A stretch of DNA of 38,212 nucleotides from a virus, in IMG/VR virus record IMGVR_UViG_3300035682_000087, positions 1-38,212 of that record. One strand, given 5' to 3'. The stretch's first letter is position 1. Each line of letters starts with the position of its first letter. Below are positions 29,357 to 38,018 of the stretch, piece by piece. A program made the position numbers and the translations under genes. A model generated the notes under the pieces. That model saw only the letters and a list, made by a program, of their open reading frames with translations, searched no databases and had not been told where the DNA came from.

Positions 29357-29788
29357 TTACTCGGCAACCAGCAGTTCAACCACGACAACAACGTCATCGG
29401 GCTGCACCGTCACGGACCCCACGGTCACCATCGCAACGCGAAGGCTGTCAGCCTGCGTTAACGTGCGCTGGGCATCCGTGGTCGTGGTTAGGAACACAAA
29501 CTGCAACGGCGTGTCCGCCGTCTTCGTGTTGATGTCCAGCCCAGCCGTCAAAGCTACCGCCGTTGCGCCAGTCATCTTAAACAGCGTAACCACGCACGAC
29601 GTAGCTGCTGTCGGGAACGTCCCAGCGCACAACGACGCACGGTTGATGTACGACTTGGCAGGGAACCCGCCAATGTTGTGATTGTCCGTACCCGCCGACA
29701 GCGTTCCCGTATTGAGACGCCCGCTTGTCAAGGGAACAGGCAGCGTCCCCAGCCGTCCGGGCTTCGGCGCAAAAAAGTTATAAGCCAT
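29357..29788 (-). CDS. Probable virion protein (143 aa)
   Basis: The product starts MAYNFFAPKPGRLGTLPVPL and is Thr/Val/Ala-rich and beta-sheet-like (GATAVALTAGLDINTKTADT, VTVQPDDVVVVVELLVAE). It lies directly after the capsid gene, separated by a strong hairpin (29814-29846). A head fibre, decoration or connector protein is plausible. Confidence 0.55.
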   Translation of the reverse strand: MAYNFFAPKPGRLGTLPVPLTSGRLNTGTLSAGTDNHNIGGFPAKSYINRASLCAGTFPTAATSCVVTLFKMTGATAVALTAGLDINTKTADTPLQFVFLTTTTDAQRTLTQADSLRVAMVTVGSVTVQPDDVVVVVELLVAE

Positions 29789-29813
29789 CTGAAGTCTCCG
29801 TAGTGATCCCAAT

Positions 29814-29846
29814 GGGGGGCAGCAGCCGAAGTGCTGCCACCCCCCA
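29814..29846 (-). terminator. Hairpin after the capsid gene
   Basis: On the minus strand GGGG, GGCAGCA, a C(TTCG)G tetraloop, TGCTGCC and CCCC form a long GC-rich stem with one or two bulges, 8 bases after the capsid stop. No U-tract follows, so it may attenuate or stabilise the capsid message rather than fully terminate. Confidence 0.55.
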
Positions 29847-29853
29847 CCGCGAC

Positions 29854-31164
29854 TTAGATGTGGCTGTAGCGAGCCGTATCGGTGTAGCCTACAATCGAGC
29901 CGTGCGCGTTACGCGCCAGACACGCGAGGTTGCCGTACCAGCCGTACGTCGTTTCGAACGCGTCGCGGCCCTGCAACCAGCGCCACGGACCCGCGCCTTC
30001 GAACTCGACGAAGCCCCAGTCCTTCGCGTCCACCCACGCCAGCGACGGGATGTGCAGGAGGTAGATCGTGCCAGCCGGGACGTAGTAGTCCGTCACGCAC
30101 GGGATACCACAGACTTCGATGGCCTTGTAGCCGCCCTTGATCGTGGTGCCAAACTCGCCAGCGGTAAACCGGCGCTGCGACACCATCGACTCCATGAGCT
30201 TCTTGGCAAGACCGGGGGTGGTCATGAGCAGGAAGTCCTTGGGCTTGACGTTGGCGTCCTTGCCAGAGCGGCCAGAGATACGCTGGATCAAGTCCCAGAT
30301 GTCCGATTCGGTCGGCTGCGTCGCATCCGGCGTGTCGGTGCCAGCCGTCAGGCGCGTCGCATCCCAGATAGAATAGGTCGCGTTGCTGATGTTGTGCAGC
30401 GAAGCGTAGGCGTTGCCACGGTTCGTGATGTTAATCAGACCGTTCATCGCGCCATTAAACGACGTGTCGCTCGCGGTCGCCTTGACGATCTTGTCCGTCG
30501 CCGCCATGCCAGAGATGGCCGTGCCCAGCGTCAGCGTCGCGTTGTCGCCGCTATTGGTGATCGCCGTGATCGACGAACGGCCAAGCACCGCGTTGGATAC
30601 CGACGTATCCAGTACCGCGATATAGTCGCCCACCGAGAGGAGCAGCGCACCCTGACCCGCGTTCGCCACGCCGTACGGCGAGGACACGATGATCTCGGTC
30701 GTGCTGGTCACTGTGCCAATCAAGGCCACTACGCCGTCAGCCTTGTTGTGGAGCGCCTGCTGCATGAGCAGCATGGAGGCGTCCTTGATTTCTTCCATCG
30801 TCTTGGTGGCGATGGTCGTAAAGGCCGCATCCTTGGACTGCGTGCCGACAAACGCCAAGCCGTCCACCTGACGGGTCGTGTAGGCACGAACCACGCCGAC
30901 GTTAGCCTGCACTTCCGTCGCCGTCGTATCGGGCGGGAAGTAGCCACCAGCCGAGAACGTCGCGCCAGACGGACGACCAGTTACCACGTCGAAGAACACG
31001 TTGTTGCCGCCCCAACGCATATTGCGCGGGCCACCAGCACGTCCCTTCTCCAACTGCGCGAGCAAGGGCGTCACGAGGTTCTGCACCTTCTCACGGAACT
31101 GCGAATACACGTTCTTGAGCAGACCAGTCAGCTCGGTATCGGTAATCAGAGTGGGGTTAGCCAC
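29854..31164 (-). CDS. Major capsid protein (436 aa)
   Basis: The order portal, scaffold, this gene identifies it as the coat protein. The N-terminal helix (ELTGLLKNVYSQFREKVQNL), the beta-hairpin region (MRWGGNNVFFDVVTGRPSGA), the spine helix (TKTMEEIKDASMLLMQQALH) and the long beta/A-domain fit an HK97-fold coat of podophage type; an insertion of about 60 residues (GTVTSTTEIIVSSPYGVANA) resembles an extra surface domain. Similar size to N4/P22-like coats. Confidence 0.88.
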   Translation of the reverse strand: MANPTLITDTELTGLLKNVYSQFREKVQNLVTPLLAQLEKGRAGGPRNMRWGGNNVFFDVVTGRPSGATFSAGGYFPPDTTATEVQANVGVVRAYTTRQVDGLAFVGTQSKDAAFTTIATKTMEEIKDASMLLMQQALHNKADGVVALIGTVTSTTEIIVSSPYGVANAGQGALLLSVGDYIAVLDTSVSNAVLGRSSITAITNSGDNATLTLGTAISGMAATDKIVKATASDTSFNGAMNGLINITNRGNAYASLHNISNATYSIWDATRLTAGTDTPDATQPTESDIWDLIQRISGRSGKDANVKPKDFLLMTTPGLAKKLMESMVSQRRFTAGEFGTTIKGGYKAIEVCGIPCVTDYYVPAGTIYLLHIPSLAWVDAKDWGFVEFEGAGPWRWLQGRDAFETTYGWYGNLACLARNAHGSIVGYTDTARYSHI

Positions 31165-31184
31165 GGTAAACCTCTAGTGTCAAA

Positions 31185-32240
31185 TTATCGGAAGGATGAC
31201 AACGCCGAACTTAGCGCACTTGCCACGGCGTCATCGACGGTCGTACCAGACCCACTAGCACGCGGTTTGCCAGACGGCCTCCCTGCGCTACCAACGGGCA
31301 CCATCTTCTGTCCTACGGCACGCTTGGCCTTCTGCGCTTCCACACGCGCACGATCCCGTTCGGCTAACGCCTGCTGAGTCTCCCGTTGAGGAGCCGAGGT
31401 GGTTGTCCGAAGGCGACGGCCATGTTGAGCCTGTGCCCATACTGCCAAGTCGTCGAGGATGTACTGTCTGACAGCATCGTAGCGTGACGCCGGGATATAC
31501 GCCTCTCCGTTTGGAGCGCGTTCGGCGTGCGCGTACATCGCCATCTGAAACTTCTCGGCAAGTTCTTCTATGGAAACGGATGGCAGTGCCCCGGCAATCG
31601 TCTCGAGGGCTGGCATCACTTCGCCTTCAAAGAATTGCTTACCTGTCCCCACAATCGCAGACATCTGCTGTTCGACCCGAAGGTCTTCAACTCGCTGTTC
31701 TGCGCGTGTGGCCCTCTTTTCCGGCGAGTTCTCTTCGCCGTATGCATCACGAACTGCAAACAAGAAGTCGTCGTCCAACAACAACTTCTCAATCTGCGAC
31801 TCTCGTTCCGACAGCAACGCAGCAAGTTGCTCGCGCTCTTCATGGACCTGTTGAGCCATCTGCTCAACTTGATACACCTTCTGCTCGCGTTCTTGGTTGT
31901 AGACGCCCCACTGAGCCAGCTTCACCACCTGGTCCAGCCGATCTTTCCGCATCTTCCCGTTGGCTTTGTACTCAACGGTCAGCGCGGGGACTTCAACCTC
32001 TCCATCGTCGTCACGGAGAATAAACTCCGTTGCCAATTCGCCCATAACTGTAGGGACAGCGACATATCCTTCTGGCAAACTAGATGGAGCAGCATCGTCC
32101 GACGATTCGTCTGATTCTGCGTCATACCCCTCTTCTGCGGGCGCGTCGAGCGTCTCGTCTACGTCATTCGCCGCCACAGTGTCCTGTGCCGGTGGAAGGG
32201 CGCTTTCGATGGCGCTTGAAATGGCTTCACCGATGTCCAT
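31185..32240 (-). CDS. Scaffolding protein (351 aa)
   Basis: It has an acidic N-terminus (AEEGYDAESDESSDDAAPSS), a central coiled coil (YQVEQMAQQVHEEREQLAAL, LSERESQIEKLLL), further helices, and a basic C-terminal helix region (RDRARVEAQKAKRAVGQK) with a Ser-rich tail. This composition between portal and coat is that of a head scaffolding protein, whose basic C-terminus usually binds the coat. Confidence 0.85.
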   Translation of the reverse strand: MDIGEAISSAIESALPPAQDTVAANDVDETLDAPAEEGYDAESDESSDDAAPSSLPEGYVAVPTVMGELATEFILRDDDGEVEVPALTVEYKANGKMRKDRLDQVVKLAQWGVYNQEREQKVYQVEQMAQQVHEEREQLAALLSERESQIEKLLLDDDFLFAVRDAYGEENSPEKRATRAEQRVEDLRVEQQMSAIVGTGKQFFEGEVMPALETIAGALPSVSIEELAEKFQMAMYAHAERAPNGEAYIPASRYDAVRQYILDDLAVWAQAQHGRRLRTTTSAPQRETQQALAERDRARVEAQKAKRAVGQKMVPVGSAGRPSGKPRASGSGTTVDDAVASALSSALSSFR

Positions 32241-32249
32241 GCAGCGATC

Positions 32250-34544
32250 CTATTGCTGTCGGGATAAGATGTCGGCCTGCTGCGCGGCTTGTTCCTCTTC
32301 TGGGATGCCAGCCAAGCTCTGTTGGAGCAAGTTGGTGACCCCAATGGGAGGATTGTTGGCAGCAAGTGGCAACTGTCCCGGTGGGAAATTTGGTACGCTG
32401 GCAGCGGGAGGTCCGCTTTCTGGGCCAGCACCAGTGGGGGCGGGGGTACCCTGACCTTCGGGGCCACCACCTCCCTGCTTCTGCTGCGCTTGGTTTGCAA
32501 GCGCAATCCACCGCTCCTGTGCGGCGGCAATAATTGCGGGTTCTACGTCGTCTTGGAGCAGCAGCTCGCGTTCTAGCACGTCCTGGTGGATCGACTCGTT
32601 GTCCTGCCACCGCATCTCTGGCACGGGCGTCTGCATCCGAATCGCGTCAGCCACACGCTTGGCACGCGCTTCTTGATCTTCGTCTGGCGTTGCAATATCG
32701 CGGGATACCGCGAACATCTGCCGACGACGGTACTCCTTCATGTCGATCACGCCCGTCTGCAACCAGTTGTCCAGCAAATACATACGGAACGACAGCGGCA
32801 TGGGCATCATCGTCGCAGCTTCCACCTTTACGTCGCTTTGCCCATCAAAATCCGACGACGACACAGCGCGAGCGAGGTCAGGACGGCCTTTGCCAATTGC
32901 GCCGAGCGAGCGCGGCATATCGTAGCCCCATGCCATGCCTGCCAACGTGATCTTGCCCCAGTCCGTAAACGCCATCGACAGCGCACTCACGCACGGGCTA
33001 AACACGCGCTCCAACTGTTCGCGGCTGGCAATAATGGCACGGCCCGATTCGCCAGTTACCTGCCCTCGGCTGACCGTATTCCAGCCAGAAGCGTTCTCAA
33101 AGGCGCTTTTCTCTAGCGCCAACGCTTCTTTGACATCGTTGCCAACGCTAAACCCGTTGACCGGCTGGATGCTATCCGACATCGGACCAGCGCCACGAAT
33201 TTCGATCATGGACGTAACGCCGCCCATGAAGGTTTCGGTGGCAATGGCGTTCGGTCGCGTCAGGAATCGACCACCCGCGTTTACGCGGATGTTTTCGATC
33301 CACTTTGATAGCAACGCATTGACGCGCATCTGGTGGTCTATCCACTGCTCCATGATGGGGCGAGGATAGTAACTGGGGTCGCTGGAACCGTCGCGTACAG
33401 GGACCAGTGGAATCACGTTCCACATCAAGGGCGAGGGTCCGAACACGACTTCATCGCCAACGACCACCATCTGCAAGCCTTCGGGCAGCACATCTGGATG
33501 CGGCTCTAGATACACCGTGAACCGCTCCGTCACGTCCTCATCGCGCAGGCGTTGGCCTTCGCCAATCGTCGTCTGCGAGAGCACCCATGCGCCAATGCCT
33601 TCGGACCCGCTGTACGTTGGCCCGTTGCTGGTGGACATCATCGTATTGGCGGCATCCAATCCCGTAATGCCGTACCGATACGCGGCTTCGGAACGCGAGA
33701 TCACCTCCCGAATAATGACCCAGTGGGGCTTCTGTGTGGCTGTCGCATTAGGCGAAACACGAACCTGCTCCACCCGAAGCGTCTGGGAACTGATATCTCC
33801 CATAGGCTTCTTCTGCCCCGCGAGGTCGCCCATGCGCTCGTCCCACGGTCCACGATTCGGGTTCCAGTATTCGTGCCAGAAGGAAATGCCGTCCGTTTGT
33901 GCCCAAAACGAAGCTTCCCGTGCCATGCGCGGCATCTCTTGCTGCTCATACTGGTACTCCAAGGCCATCTGTTGAGCCTGTGCCTTCCGACGATCCTCAG
34001 GGTCTTGCGTGACGGGCGTGACGGAGAAGCCGGGCTTCTGGTCCATCATGATCTGGAGTCGCTGGTCGAGCGCCTTGTCAATCATGTTGTACACCACGCG
34101 AGCCGCATCACGCGGACGGGCCGGTTCACGCCACGGGCCAAGCCCCTGCGCGGAAATCCACTGCTGCCCAGCGCGGAAGAGGCGGTTGCGCTCTACCAAG
34201 TGCAAGTGCATCTGCACCGCTTCGCGCCGGCTGTCCCACAAGCCACGGCACCACGACGACCACGCGGACGGGTCGATGTCCTCTACGTCGTCGGCGGCTG
34301 GGAAGTCGTGTCCGTATAGCGCACGACGCAGCGAAGCGTCATTCTCTGACGCCGTGTTCGTGTTATTTGCTGGAGGATTCGGTGCAACCTTTTCGTTCGG
34401 GCCAAGCGGGTTGTTTGATAGGCCTTCCATCGCACGGGCGAGTTCTGTCTCCAGAATCGGACCTTCCAGCGTCGGTACCGTCGCGCTGCCTTCATCAAGC
34501 ATCCCGAGTGGATCGTCCCCGCCGAAGTACACTGGACCCGTCAT
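32250..34544 (-). CDS. Portal protein (764 aa)
   Basis: A P22-size portal. Recognisable are FRAGQQWISAQGLGPWREPA, NMIDKALDQRLQIMMDQKPG, RKAQAQQMALEYQYEQQEM, HWVIIREVISRSEAAYRYGI and a wing domain with PRPIMEQWIDHQMRVNALLS, followed by helical, Pro/Gln-rich C-terminal barrel. It forms the dodecameric vertex ring for DNA packaging and exit. It lies between connectors and scaffold as expected. Confidence 0.9.
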   Translation of the reverse strand: MTGPVYFGGDDPLGMLDEGSATVPTLEGPILETELARAMEGLSNNPLGPNEKVAPNPPANNTNTASENDASLRRALYGHDFPAADDVEDIDPSAWSSWCRGLWDSRREAVQMHLHLVERNRLFRAGQQWISAQGLGPWREPARPRDAARVVYNMIDKALDQRLQIMMDQKPGFSVTPVTQDPEDRRKAQAQQMALEYQYEQQEMPRMAREASFWAQTDGISFWHEYWNPNRGPWDERMGDLAGQKKPMGDISSQTLRVEQVRVSPNATATQKPHWVIIREVISRSEAAYRYGITGLDAANTMMSTSNGPTYSGSEGIGAWVLSQTTIGEGQRLRDEDVTERFTVYLEPHPDVLPEGLQMVVVGDEVVFGPSPLMWNVIPLVPVRDGSSDPSYYPRPIMEQWIDHQMRVNALLSKWIENIRVNAGGRFLTRPNAIATETFMGGVTSMIEIRGAGPMSDSIQPVNGFSVGNDVKEALALEKSAFENASGWNTVSRGQVTGESGRAIIASREQLERVFSPCVSALSMAFTDWGKITLAGMAWGYDMPRSLGAIGKGRPDLARAVSSSDFDGQSDVKVEAATMMPMPLSFRMYLLDNWLQTGVIDMKEYRRRQMFAVSRDIATPDEDQEARAKRVADAIRMQTPVPEMRWQDNESIHQDVLERELLLQDDVEPAIIAAAQERWIALANQAQQKQGGGGPEGQGTPAPTGAGPESGPPAASVPNFPPGQLPLAANNPPIGVTNLLQQSLAGIPEEEQAAQQADILSRQQ

Positions 34545-34822
34545 GCGTCAATTCTCCCGACGTTGAAGGCGCTTCGCACCAAGTTCCAATCACGGAGCGC
34601 GTCGTACTTCTCCCGAATCGCCTTCATCATGTCTTCCTGTGCCCATCCGTCAGGATATTGCATCGCCACGGCGACCAAATCCTCTGGGACCACAATGCTG
34701 TACGCATCGTCCTCGTCGTTCTGCTCGACCGGCACTGGCGCAAACAGCGTCACCGTCTCGCAAATGCGGTGGACGGCGTAAATCGCCGCCAGCGGCCAGA
34801 GGACAAGGAGGATGTCCGTCAC
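34541..34822 (-). CDS. Small protein with N-terminal membrane helix (93 aa)
   Basis: MTDILLVLWPLAAIYAVHRI is a hydrophobic N-terminal anchor. The acidic middle (VEQNDEDDAYSIVVPEDLVA) and a helical C-terminus (EDMMKAIREKYDALRDW) follow. Stop and start overlaps couple it to the portal gene and to the upstream gene. Function unknown. Confidence 0.6.
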   Translation of the reverse strand: MTDILLVLWPLAAIYAVHRICETVTLFAPVPVEQNDEDDAYSIVVPEDLVAVAMQYPDGWAQEDMMKAIREKYDALRDWNLVRSAFNVGRIDA

Positions 34823-35148
34823 GATCCGACGTAGCGCACCGTCAAAACAGGCGATACGCTGGCAAACGTGCTACACCGCGCACGAATCGACGCATAGCCG
34901 CCCGAGTTCACCGTCCACACGCCCACGGCCGTTGCGGTCGATGCAGTCGTTGCGCTATTCGATGGCAGGCAATTCACCGCCACCCAATTGGCGTTATCTA
35001 CCGTGCCCTCAAACGTGATCGTCGTACCCGTCATCGTGCCCGTGATCTGGATGCCAACTGCGCCAACGCTCGGCAAGCCAAACACCGTCGCGGCACTGTT
35101 CGCTGCGGTGACGGTAGTGGTTTCTTTGAGCAAGGTTCCGACAGACAT
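34819..35148 (-). CDS. Probable virion decoration-type beta protein (109 aa)
   Basis: CAGGAGA precedes the ATG. The product is Thr/Val/Ala-rich and predicted all-beta (ETTTVTAANSAATVFGLPSV, GTMTGTTITFEGTVDNANWV, ending SVSPVLTVRYVGS), with the look of a small beta-sandwich found in head-decoration or fibre proteins. Context: between holin-like genes and portal. Confidence 0.55.
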   Translation of the reverse strand: MSVGTLLKETTTVTAANSAATVFGLPSVGAVGIQITGTMTGTTITFEGTVDNANWVAVNCLPSNSATTASTATAVGVWTVNSGGYASIRARCSTFASVSPVLTVRYVGS

Positions 35149-35163
35149 CGCTATCTCCTGACG

Positions 35164-35251
35164 TTAGTTGCAGTCCCACGCACGAAGCGACTTGTTAATG
35201 CGCGAGTCTGGATCGTTTGCCTTCTTTGCGTGTCCATGCGGGCGAGGCCAT
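35164..35251 (-). pseudogene. Possible frameshifted 28-residue gene
   Basis: After the holin-like stop, ATG at 35251 opens a frame that ends quickly. If one base in GGCCTCG (about 35243-35248) were removed, the frame would read MARPHGHAKKANDPDSRINK followed by SLRAWDCN and stop at 35164, a compact and protein-like peptide with high use of charged residues. Either a sequencing error, a real frameshift mutation or chance. Confidence 0.35.
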
Positions 35252-35252
35252 G

Positions 35253-35558
35253 TTACTTCTTGGCCTTGAGTTGCTTGTGCTGCTTGATCGCAATGGCGAG
35301 GAAGCCTGCGACCAGCGCCTTGACCACTTCGCCGTCCCACAGCGCCAGTTCGGTCGGAATGTCCGTTCCCACCAGATTTGCCAGCGCGGTTGCCAGCGAG
35401 GCAATGGCGATAGCCAGCCCCTGCTTGGCATACGCGGGGAGTCCGTCGATCACCGCACTGGTTTGCTTGATCCCGTCGAGCACAAACGGCGTAACCAGAC
35501 CGATCAAAATAGGCGATAGCAGCTTGACGGCGAGGGTGAGCATGGTGTTTTCAAACAT
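35253..35558 (-). CDS. Holin-like three-helix membrane protein (101 aa)
   Basis: Three hydrophobic segments are visible (LTLAVKLLSPILIGLVTPFV; GLAIAIASLATALANLVG; VVKALVAGFLAIAI), followed by a Lys-rich tail (KQHKQLKAKK), the layout of class I holins. Two in-frame Met (1 and 6) offer a dual start. It lies in the packaging region far from the endolysin, so it may instead be a structural membrane protein. Confidence 0.6.
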   Translation of the reverse strand: MFENTMLTLAVKLLSPILIGLVTPFVLDGIKQTSAVIDGLPAYAKQGLAIAIASLATALANLVGTDIPTELALWDGEVVKALVAGFLAIAIKQHKQLKAKK

Positions 35559-35908
35559 CAGTCTTCTTCCTCCTCGTCCATCTCGTCGTCGTCAGACTCA
35601 CCGGACAGCTTGGCTTCTAGCGCATCCATGCGCTCCATCAGCGCGTCGAGCTTGGCGCTCAAGCCTTCAAGGCTCGCCTCCTCCACCTGCTCGTCTTCGC
35701 CGCCCTGCTCGTCCGTCGGGTAGCCTTTCTCGTCGCGCTTTGCCATCGCGCCACGATTCCGCATCGGCTTGCCCATGCCAATGACGACGGTCATGCCCGA
35801 TTCCCTCATCGGGCTGCTGTCAGACAAGCCTTTCCGCTTGAGCATGGGCTTGCGACCTAGCTTTTTGCCAAGCTTGCTCAGTACCGCTTCCATGCCGACT
35901 TTCTCCAT
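35558..35908 (-). CDS. Charged protein with acidic C-terminus (116 aa)
   Basis: The N-terminal half is basic and Met-rich (LSKLGKKLGRKPMLKRKG, MGKPMRNRGAMAKRDEK). The C-terminal half is a coiled coil (LEGLSAKLDALMERMDALEA) ending in a long acidic run (SDDDEMDEEEED). It is coupled by a one-base overlap to the holin-like gene. The bipolar charge suggests a nucleic-acid or protein chaperone. No family recognised. Confidence 0.6.
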   Translation of the reverse strand: MEKVGMEAVLSKLGKKLGRKPMLKRKGLSDSSPMRESGMTVVIGMGKPMRNRGAMAKRDEKGYPTDEQGGEDEQVEEASLEGLSAKLDALMERMDALEAKLSGESDDDEMDEEEED

Positions 35909-35913
35909 GTGCG

Positions 35914-37248
35914 TTACCAGCCCGATCCGGGCAGTTGCGATTGAAAGTCTCCTGACGGCTGAAACACCCGCGCAGGGCCATCCTCTGGAGAAACATACGG
36001 GTCATCGCTGATCAAACGCAACCCTGGTGGTGCTTCAGGCACCGCTCCCTGTACCCGATCCCAGCCATGCAGCGCCAAGGCCACCGCCATCACGCCGTCG
36101 TCGTGGAACCCGCTTGGGGCTTCATAGCGGACACCTGTGGCGGTGTAGATAAACTCAAAGGCTTCCATCTCCGACGTGAGCCATCGGTAGTCATCTCCGT
36201 CAGGCAACGTCAACTCCTTGCCTTGAAACGCCGCGACCAGTCGCTGCATCAAACGCAGCTTGGAGCTTTGCGTAAACACATGGGGCGTGACGTTGACCCC
36301 CATCCCCTGCAAGTCGGCCACAATGGCGTCACCGACACCCGTCGCGTCAGCCACGATAGGCGTGTCCCCTACCTTCCCCCTTACCCGCGCCTTTGTGACG
36401 GCCCACGGGGCCTGCCAGCGGTCCAGAAAGGCCACACGGCGGTAGGCGTCGAACCCGACGAGCACGGTAAAGTCCATACTCCGCGCCAAGTCCACACCGT
36501 AGACCACGACGGGCTGGTCGGACAACGGGCCTACGCTGGCTCGGATGGCTTCTAGGCCAAAGGGGTTTGCGCCATCGTCGGTCGGGATGCCTTCAAATTC
36601 TTGGGCAAAGACTTCGGGTGGCAACTCTTTTCGGGCCGCTTCGACTTCCTCGGCAGGGATATACGGGTTTTCTAGCGTCGAGGCGCGGAAGCTGGCCCAA
36701 TCGGGGTCTTCGCCCAGTCCTCGGTTAAAGAGGACGACAAATCCGTGCCGACGACCCTTTGGCGTGCCCAAGATCAGCGCCCGACCCTTGAGATCGACCA
36801 GTGTCGGTCGAATGGCGGACTGCCAGACTTCCATCAAGTCTCGCGTAATACCGGCCTCGTCGATGACCACCAGCGCGTACTTGCGACCTCTGGCAGGGTC
36901 TGGGGTGTCCAGCGTCCAAACCTCAATCACTCCGCCGGTCACGAGTTCTAGTCGCTTGTCTTGCTCGTTCATGCGGGCCGTGATGGGAGCCAAGCGATCC
37001 ACCAACTCCCGCCATGCCTCCAGCGCCAGTTTGTACGATGGCGCAAACCAGCCGACCGGCTGTCCTTGGAGCGCCACATCGCACGCTTCCCGAATCCCAC
37101 AGGCCGACTTCCCCCACCGCCGTCCGCACATCACCACCCGGAACCGTGCCGGATGGCTGGCAATGGCGACCTGCCCAGGATGGCGTTTGTGCAGGCGAAC
37201 CTCCACCTCCCCAGCGCCTTTTTTGTGTTTTCCCCGTACCGATGCCAT
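35914..37248 (-). CDS. terL: Terminase large subunit
   Basis: This 444-residue packaging motor/nuclease has Walker A CGRRWGKS (41-48), Walker B YALVVIDEAG, a coupling motif in LILGTPKG, and an RNase H-like nuclease with VYGVDLARSMDFTVLVGFD, PIVADATGVGDAI and FHDDGVMAVALAL (three acidic metal ligands). It pumps DNA into the prohead and cuts it. It follows the small subunit across a 215-base spacer filled with repeats, an unusual gap for terminase genes. Confidence 0.95.
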   Translation of the reverse strand: MASVRGKHKKGAGEVEVRLHKRHPGQVAIASHPARFRVVMCGRRWGKSACGIREACDVALQGQPVGWFAPSYKLALEAWRELVDRLAPITARMNEQDKRLELVTGGVIEVWTLDTPDPARGRKYALVVIDEAGITRDLMEVWQSAIRPTLVDLKGRALILGTPKGRRHGFVVLFNRGLGEDPDWASFRASTLENPYIPAEEVEAARKELPPEVFAQEFEGIPTDDGANPFGLEAIRASVGPLSDQPVVVYGVDLARSMDFTVLVGFDAYRRVAFLDRWQAPWAVTKARVRGKVGDTPIVADATGVGDAIVADLQGMGVNVTPHVFTQSSKLRLMQRLVAAFQGKELTLPDGDDYRWLTSEMEAFEFIYTATGVRYEAPSGFHDDGVMAVALALHGWDRVQGAVPEAPPGLRLISDDPYVSPEDGPARVFQPSGDFQSQLPGSGW

Positions 37249-37290
37249 TGCTTCTCCTAGAGACTCGTGTACTCAGTGACTCGTTGCTCA

Positions 37291-37388
37291 GCTACTAGCT
37301 ACTAGCTACTAGCTACTAGCTACTAGCTACTAGTTACTAGGTACTAGCTACTAGGTACTAGCTACTAGCTACTAGGTACTAGCTACTG
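37291..37388. repeat. 7-bp tandem repeat array (GCTACTA-type)
   Basis: Fourteen contiguous heptamers: GCTACTA mixed with GGTACTA (37340, 37354, 37375) and GTTACTA (37333), ending GCTACTG. They create many CTAG sites, usually rare in bacterial and phage DNA. Related heptamers in opposite orientation (CTAGTNN) lie at about 283-312, so the arrays flank the small terminase gene and genome junction as inverted partners. Candidate packaging (pac) or regulatory region. Confidence 0.9.
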
Positions 37389-37427
37389 AGTTACTCCTTA
37401 CTCTTAACTAGATACCGTTAGGGTGAC

Positions 37428-37463
37428 TGGTGAGTCACCCCTGACTGGTGAGTCACCCCCCCC
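37428..37463. promoter_or_regulatory. Two GTGAC-N6-GTCAC type palindromes between terminase genes
   Basis: GTGACTGGTGAGTCACCCC is followed at once by CTGACTGGTGAGTCACCCC. The core GTGAC-N6-GTCAC matches the pair inside the initiator gene (12917-12960), though the inner six bases differ. The array ends at the stop of the small terminase gene. Confidence 0.55.
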
Positions 37464-37951
37464 TACCCCACTACTCCTGCGCCCAAAGACAAGGTTGATG
37501 CTACCATCGCGCTTTGCAATGCCTTGACGTTCCTAACCGGCGCATCATCCTCCACCACCTTCACCTGTAACGTCTGCGTTCCCTGATGCTCTACGGTCTG
37601 TTTCTCCCCATACTCCACGGGGTTGGCCTTCGCTGCCGCCCACTTGAGCGTTTCAATCAGCACGCGGTCTGTCGCTGTCGTGCTACTCGTACTCTCTCGC
37701 GCTACCAGAATCGCTTCCTCCGCAAACGCCTGCCCCAACAGCGTCTTGGTGCGCTGATAGCGCAGAAACCACTCGTCCTGCGCCACAATCCAGCGCCGTA
37801 CCACGCCAGGCGTCAGCGCCTCCCCACGCAACCGTGCCACGCGCTTCACAGTCTCCTGCAACGTGTGTCCCTCCGCCATCTCCTCCAGCACGATCTCGAC
37901 AATCTCCGCTTGCTGGGCGGCAGTCTTGGGCTTGCTCACTGTCTTTGACAC
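37463..37951 (-). CDS. terS: Terminase small subunit
   Basis: The product has an N-terminal helix-turn-helix-like region (VLEEMAEGHTLQETVKRVAR, TPGVVRRWIVAQDEWFLRY), the central oligomerisation helices (AFAEEAILVARESTSS, TDRVLIETLKWAAAKANP) and YGEKQTVEHQG, the common pattern of PBSX/P22-type small subunits. It recognises the packaging site. AGAGGAGG 7 bases before GTG at 37951 fixes the start (162 residues); an upstream GTG at 37984 lacks such a site. It is the first gene of the late operon. Confidence 0.85.
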   Translation of the reverse strand: MSKTVSKPKTAAQQAEIVEIVLEEMAEGHTLQETVKRVARLRGEALTPGVVRRWIVAQDEWFLRYQRTKTLLGQAFAEEAILVARESTSSTTATDRVLIETLKWAAAKANPVEYGEKQTVEHQGTQTLQVKVVEDDAPVRNVKALQSAMVASTLSLGAGVVG

Positions 37952-37990
37952 TATCTGGCCTCCTCTGTTTTTTGCCACGCGCACCTAGGC

Positions 37991-38018
37991 AAGATAGCGT
38001 AGCGGCTGATCTTGACAA
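37991..38018 (-). promoter_or_regulatory. Candidate late-operon promoter
   Basis: On the minus strand TTGTCA (38018-38013), 16 bases, TATCTT (37996-37991). The predicted start is about 35 bases before the terS GTG. All genes from terS to 15530 point leftward, so this could drive the whole late operon. Confidence 0.5.

Noticed and set aside
29725-31377. 550-codon plus-strand frame opposite the capsid gene
   Set aside because: Antisense shadow of the capsid and scaffold genes; Arg/His/Val-rich, no start signal.
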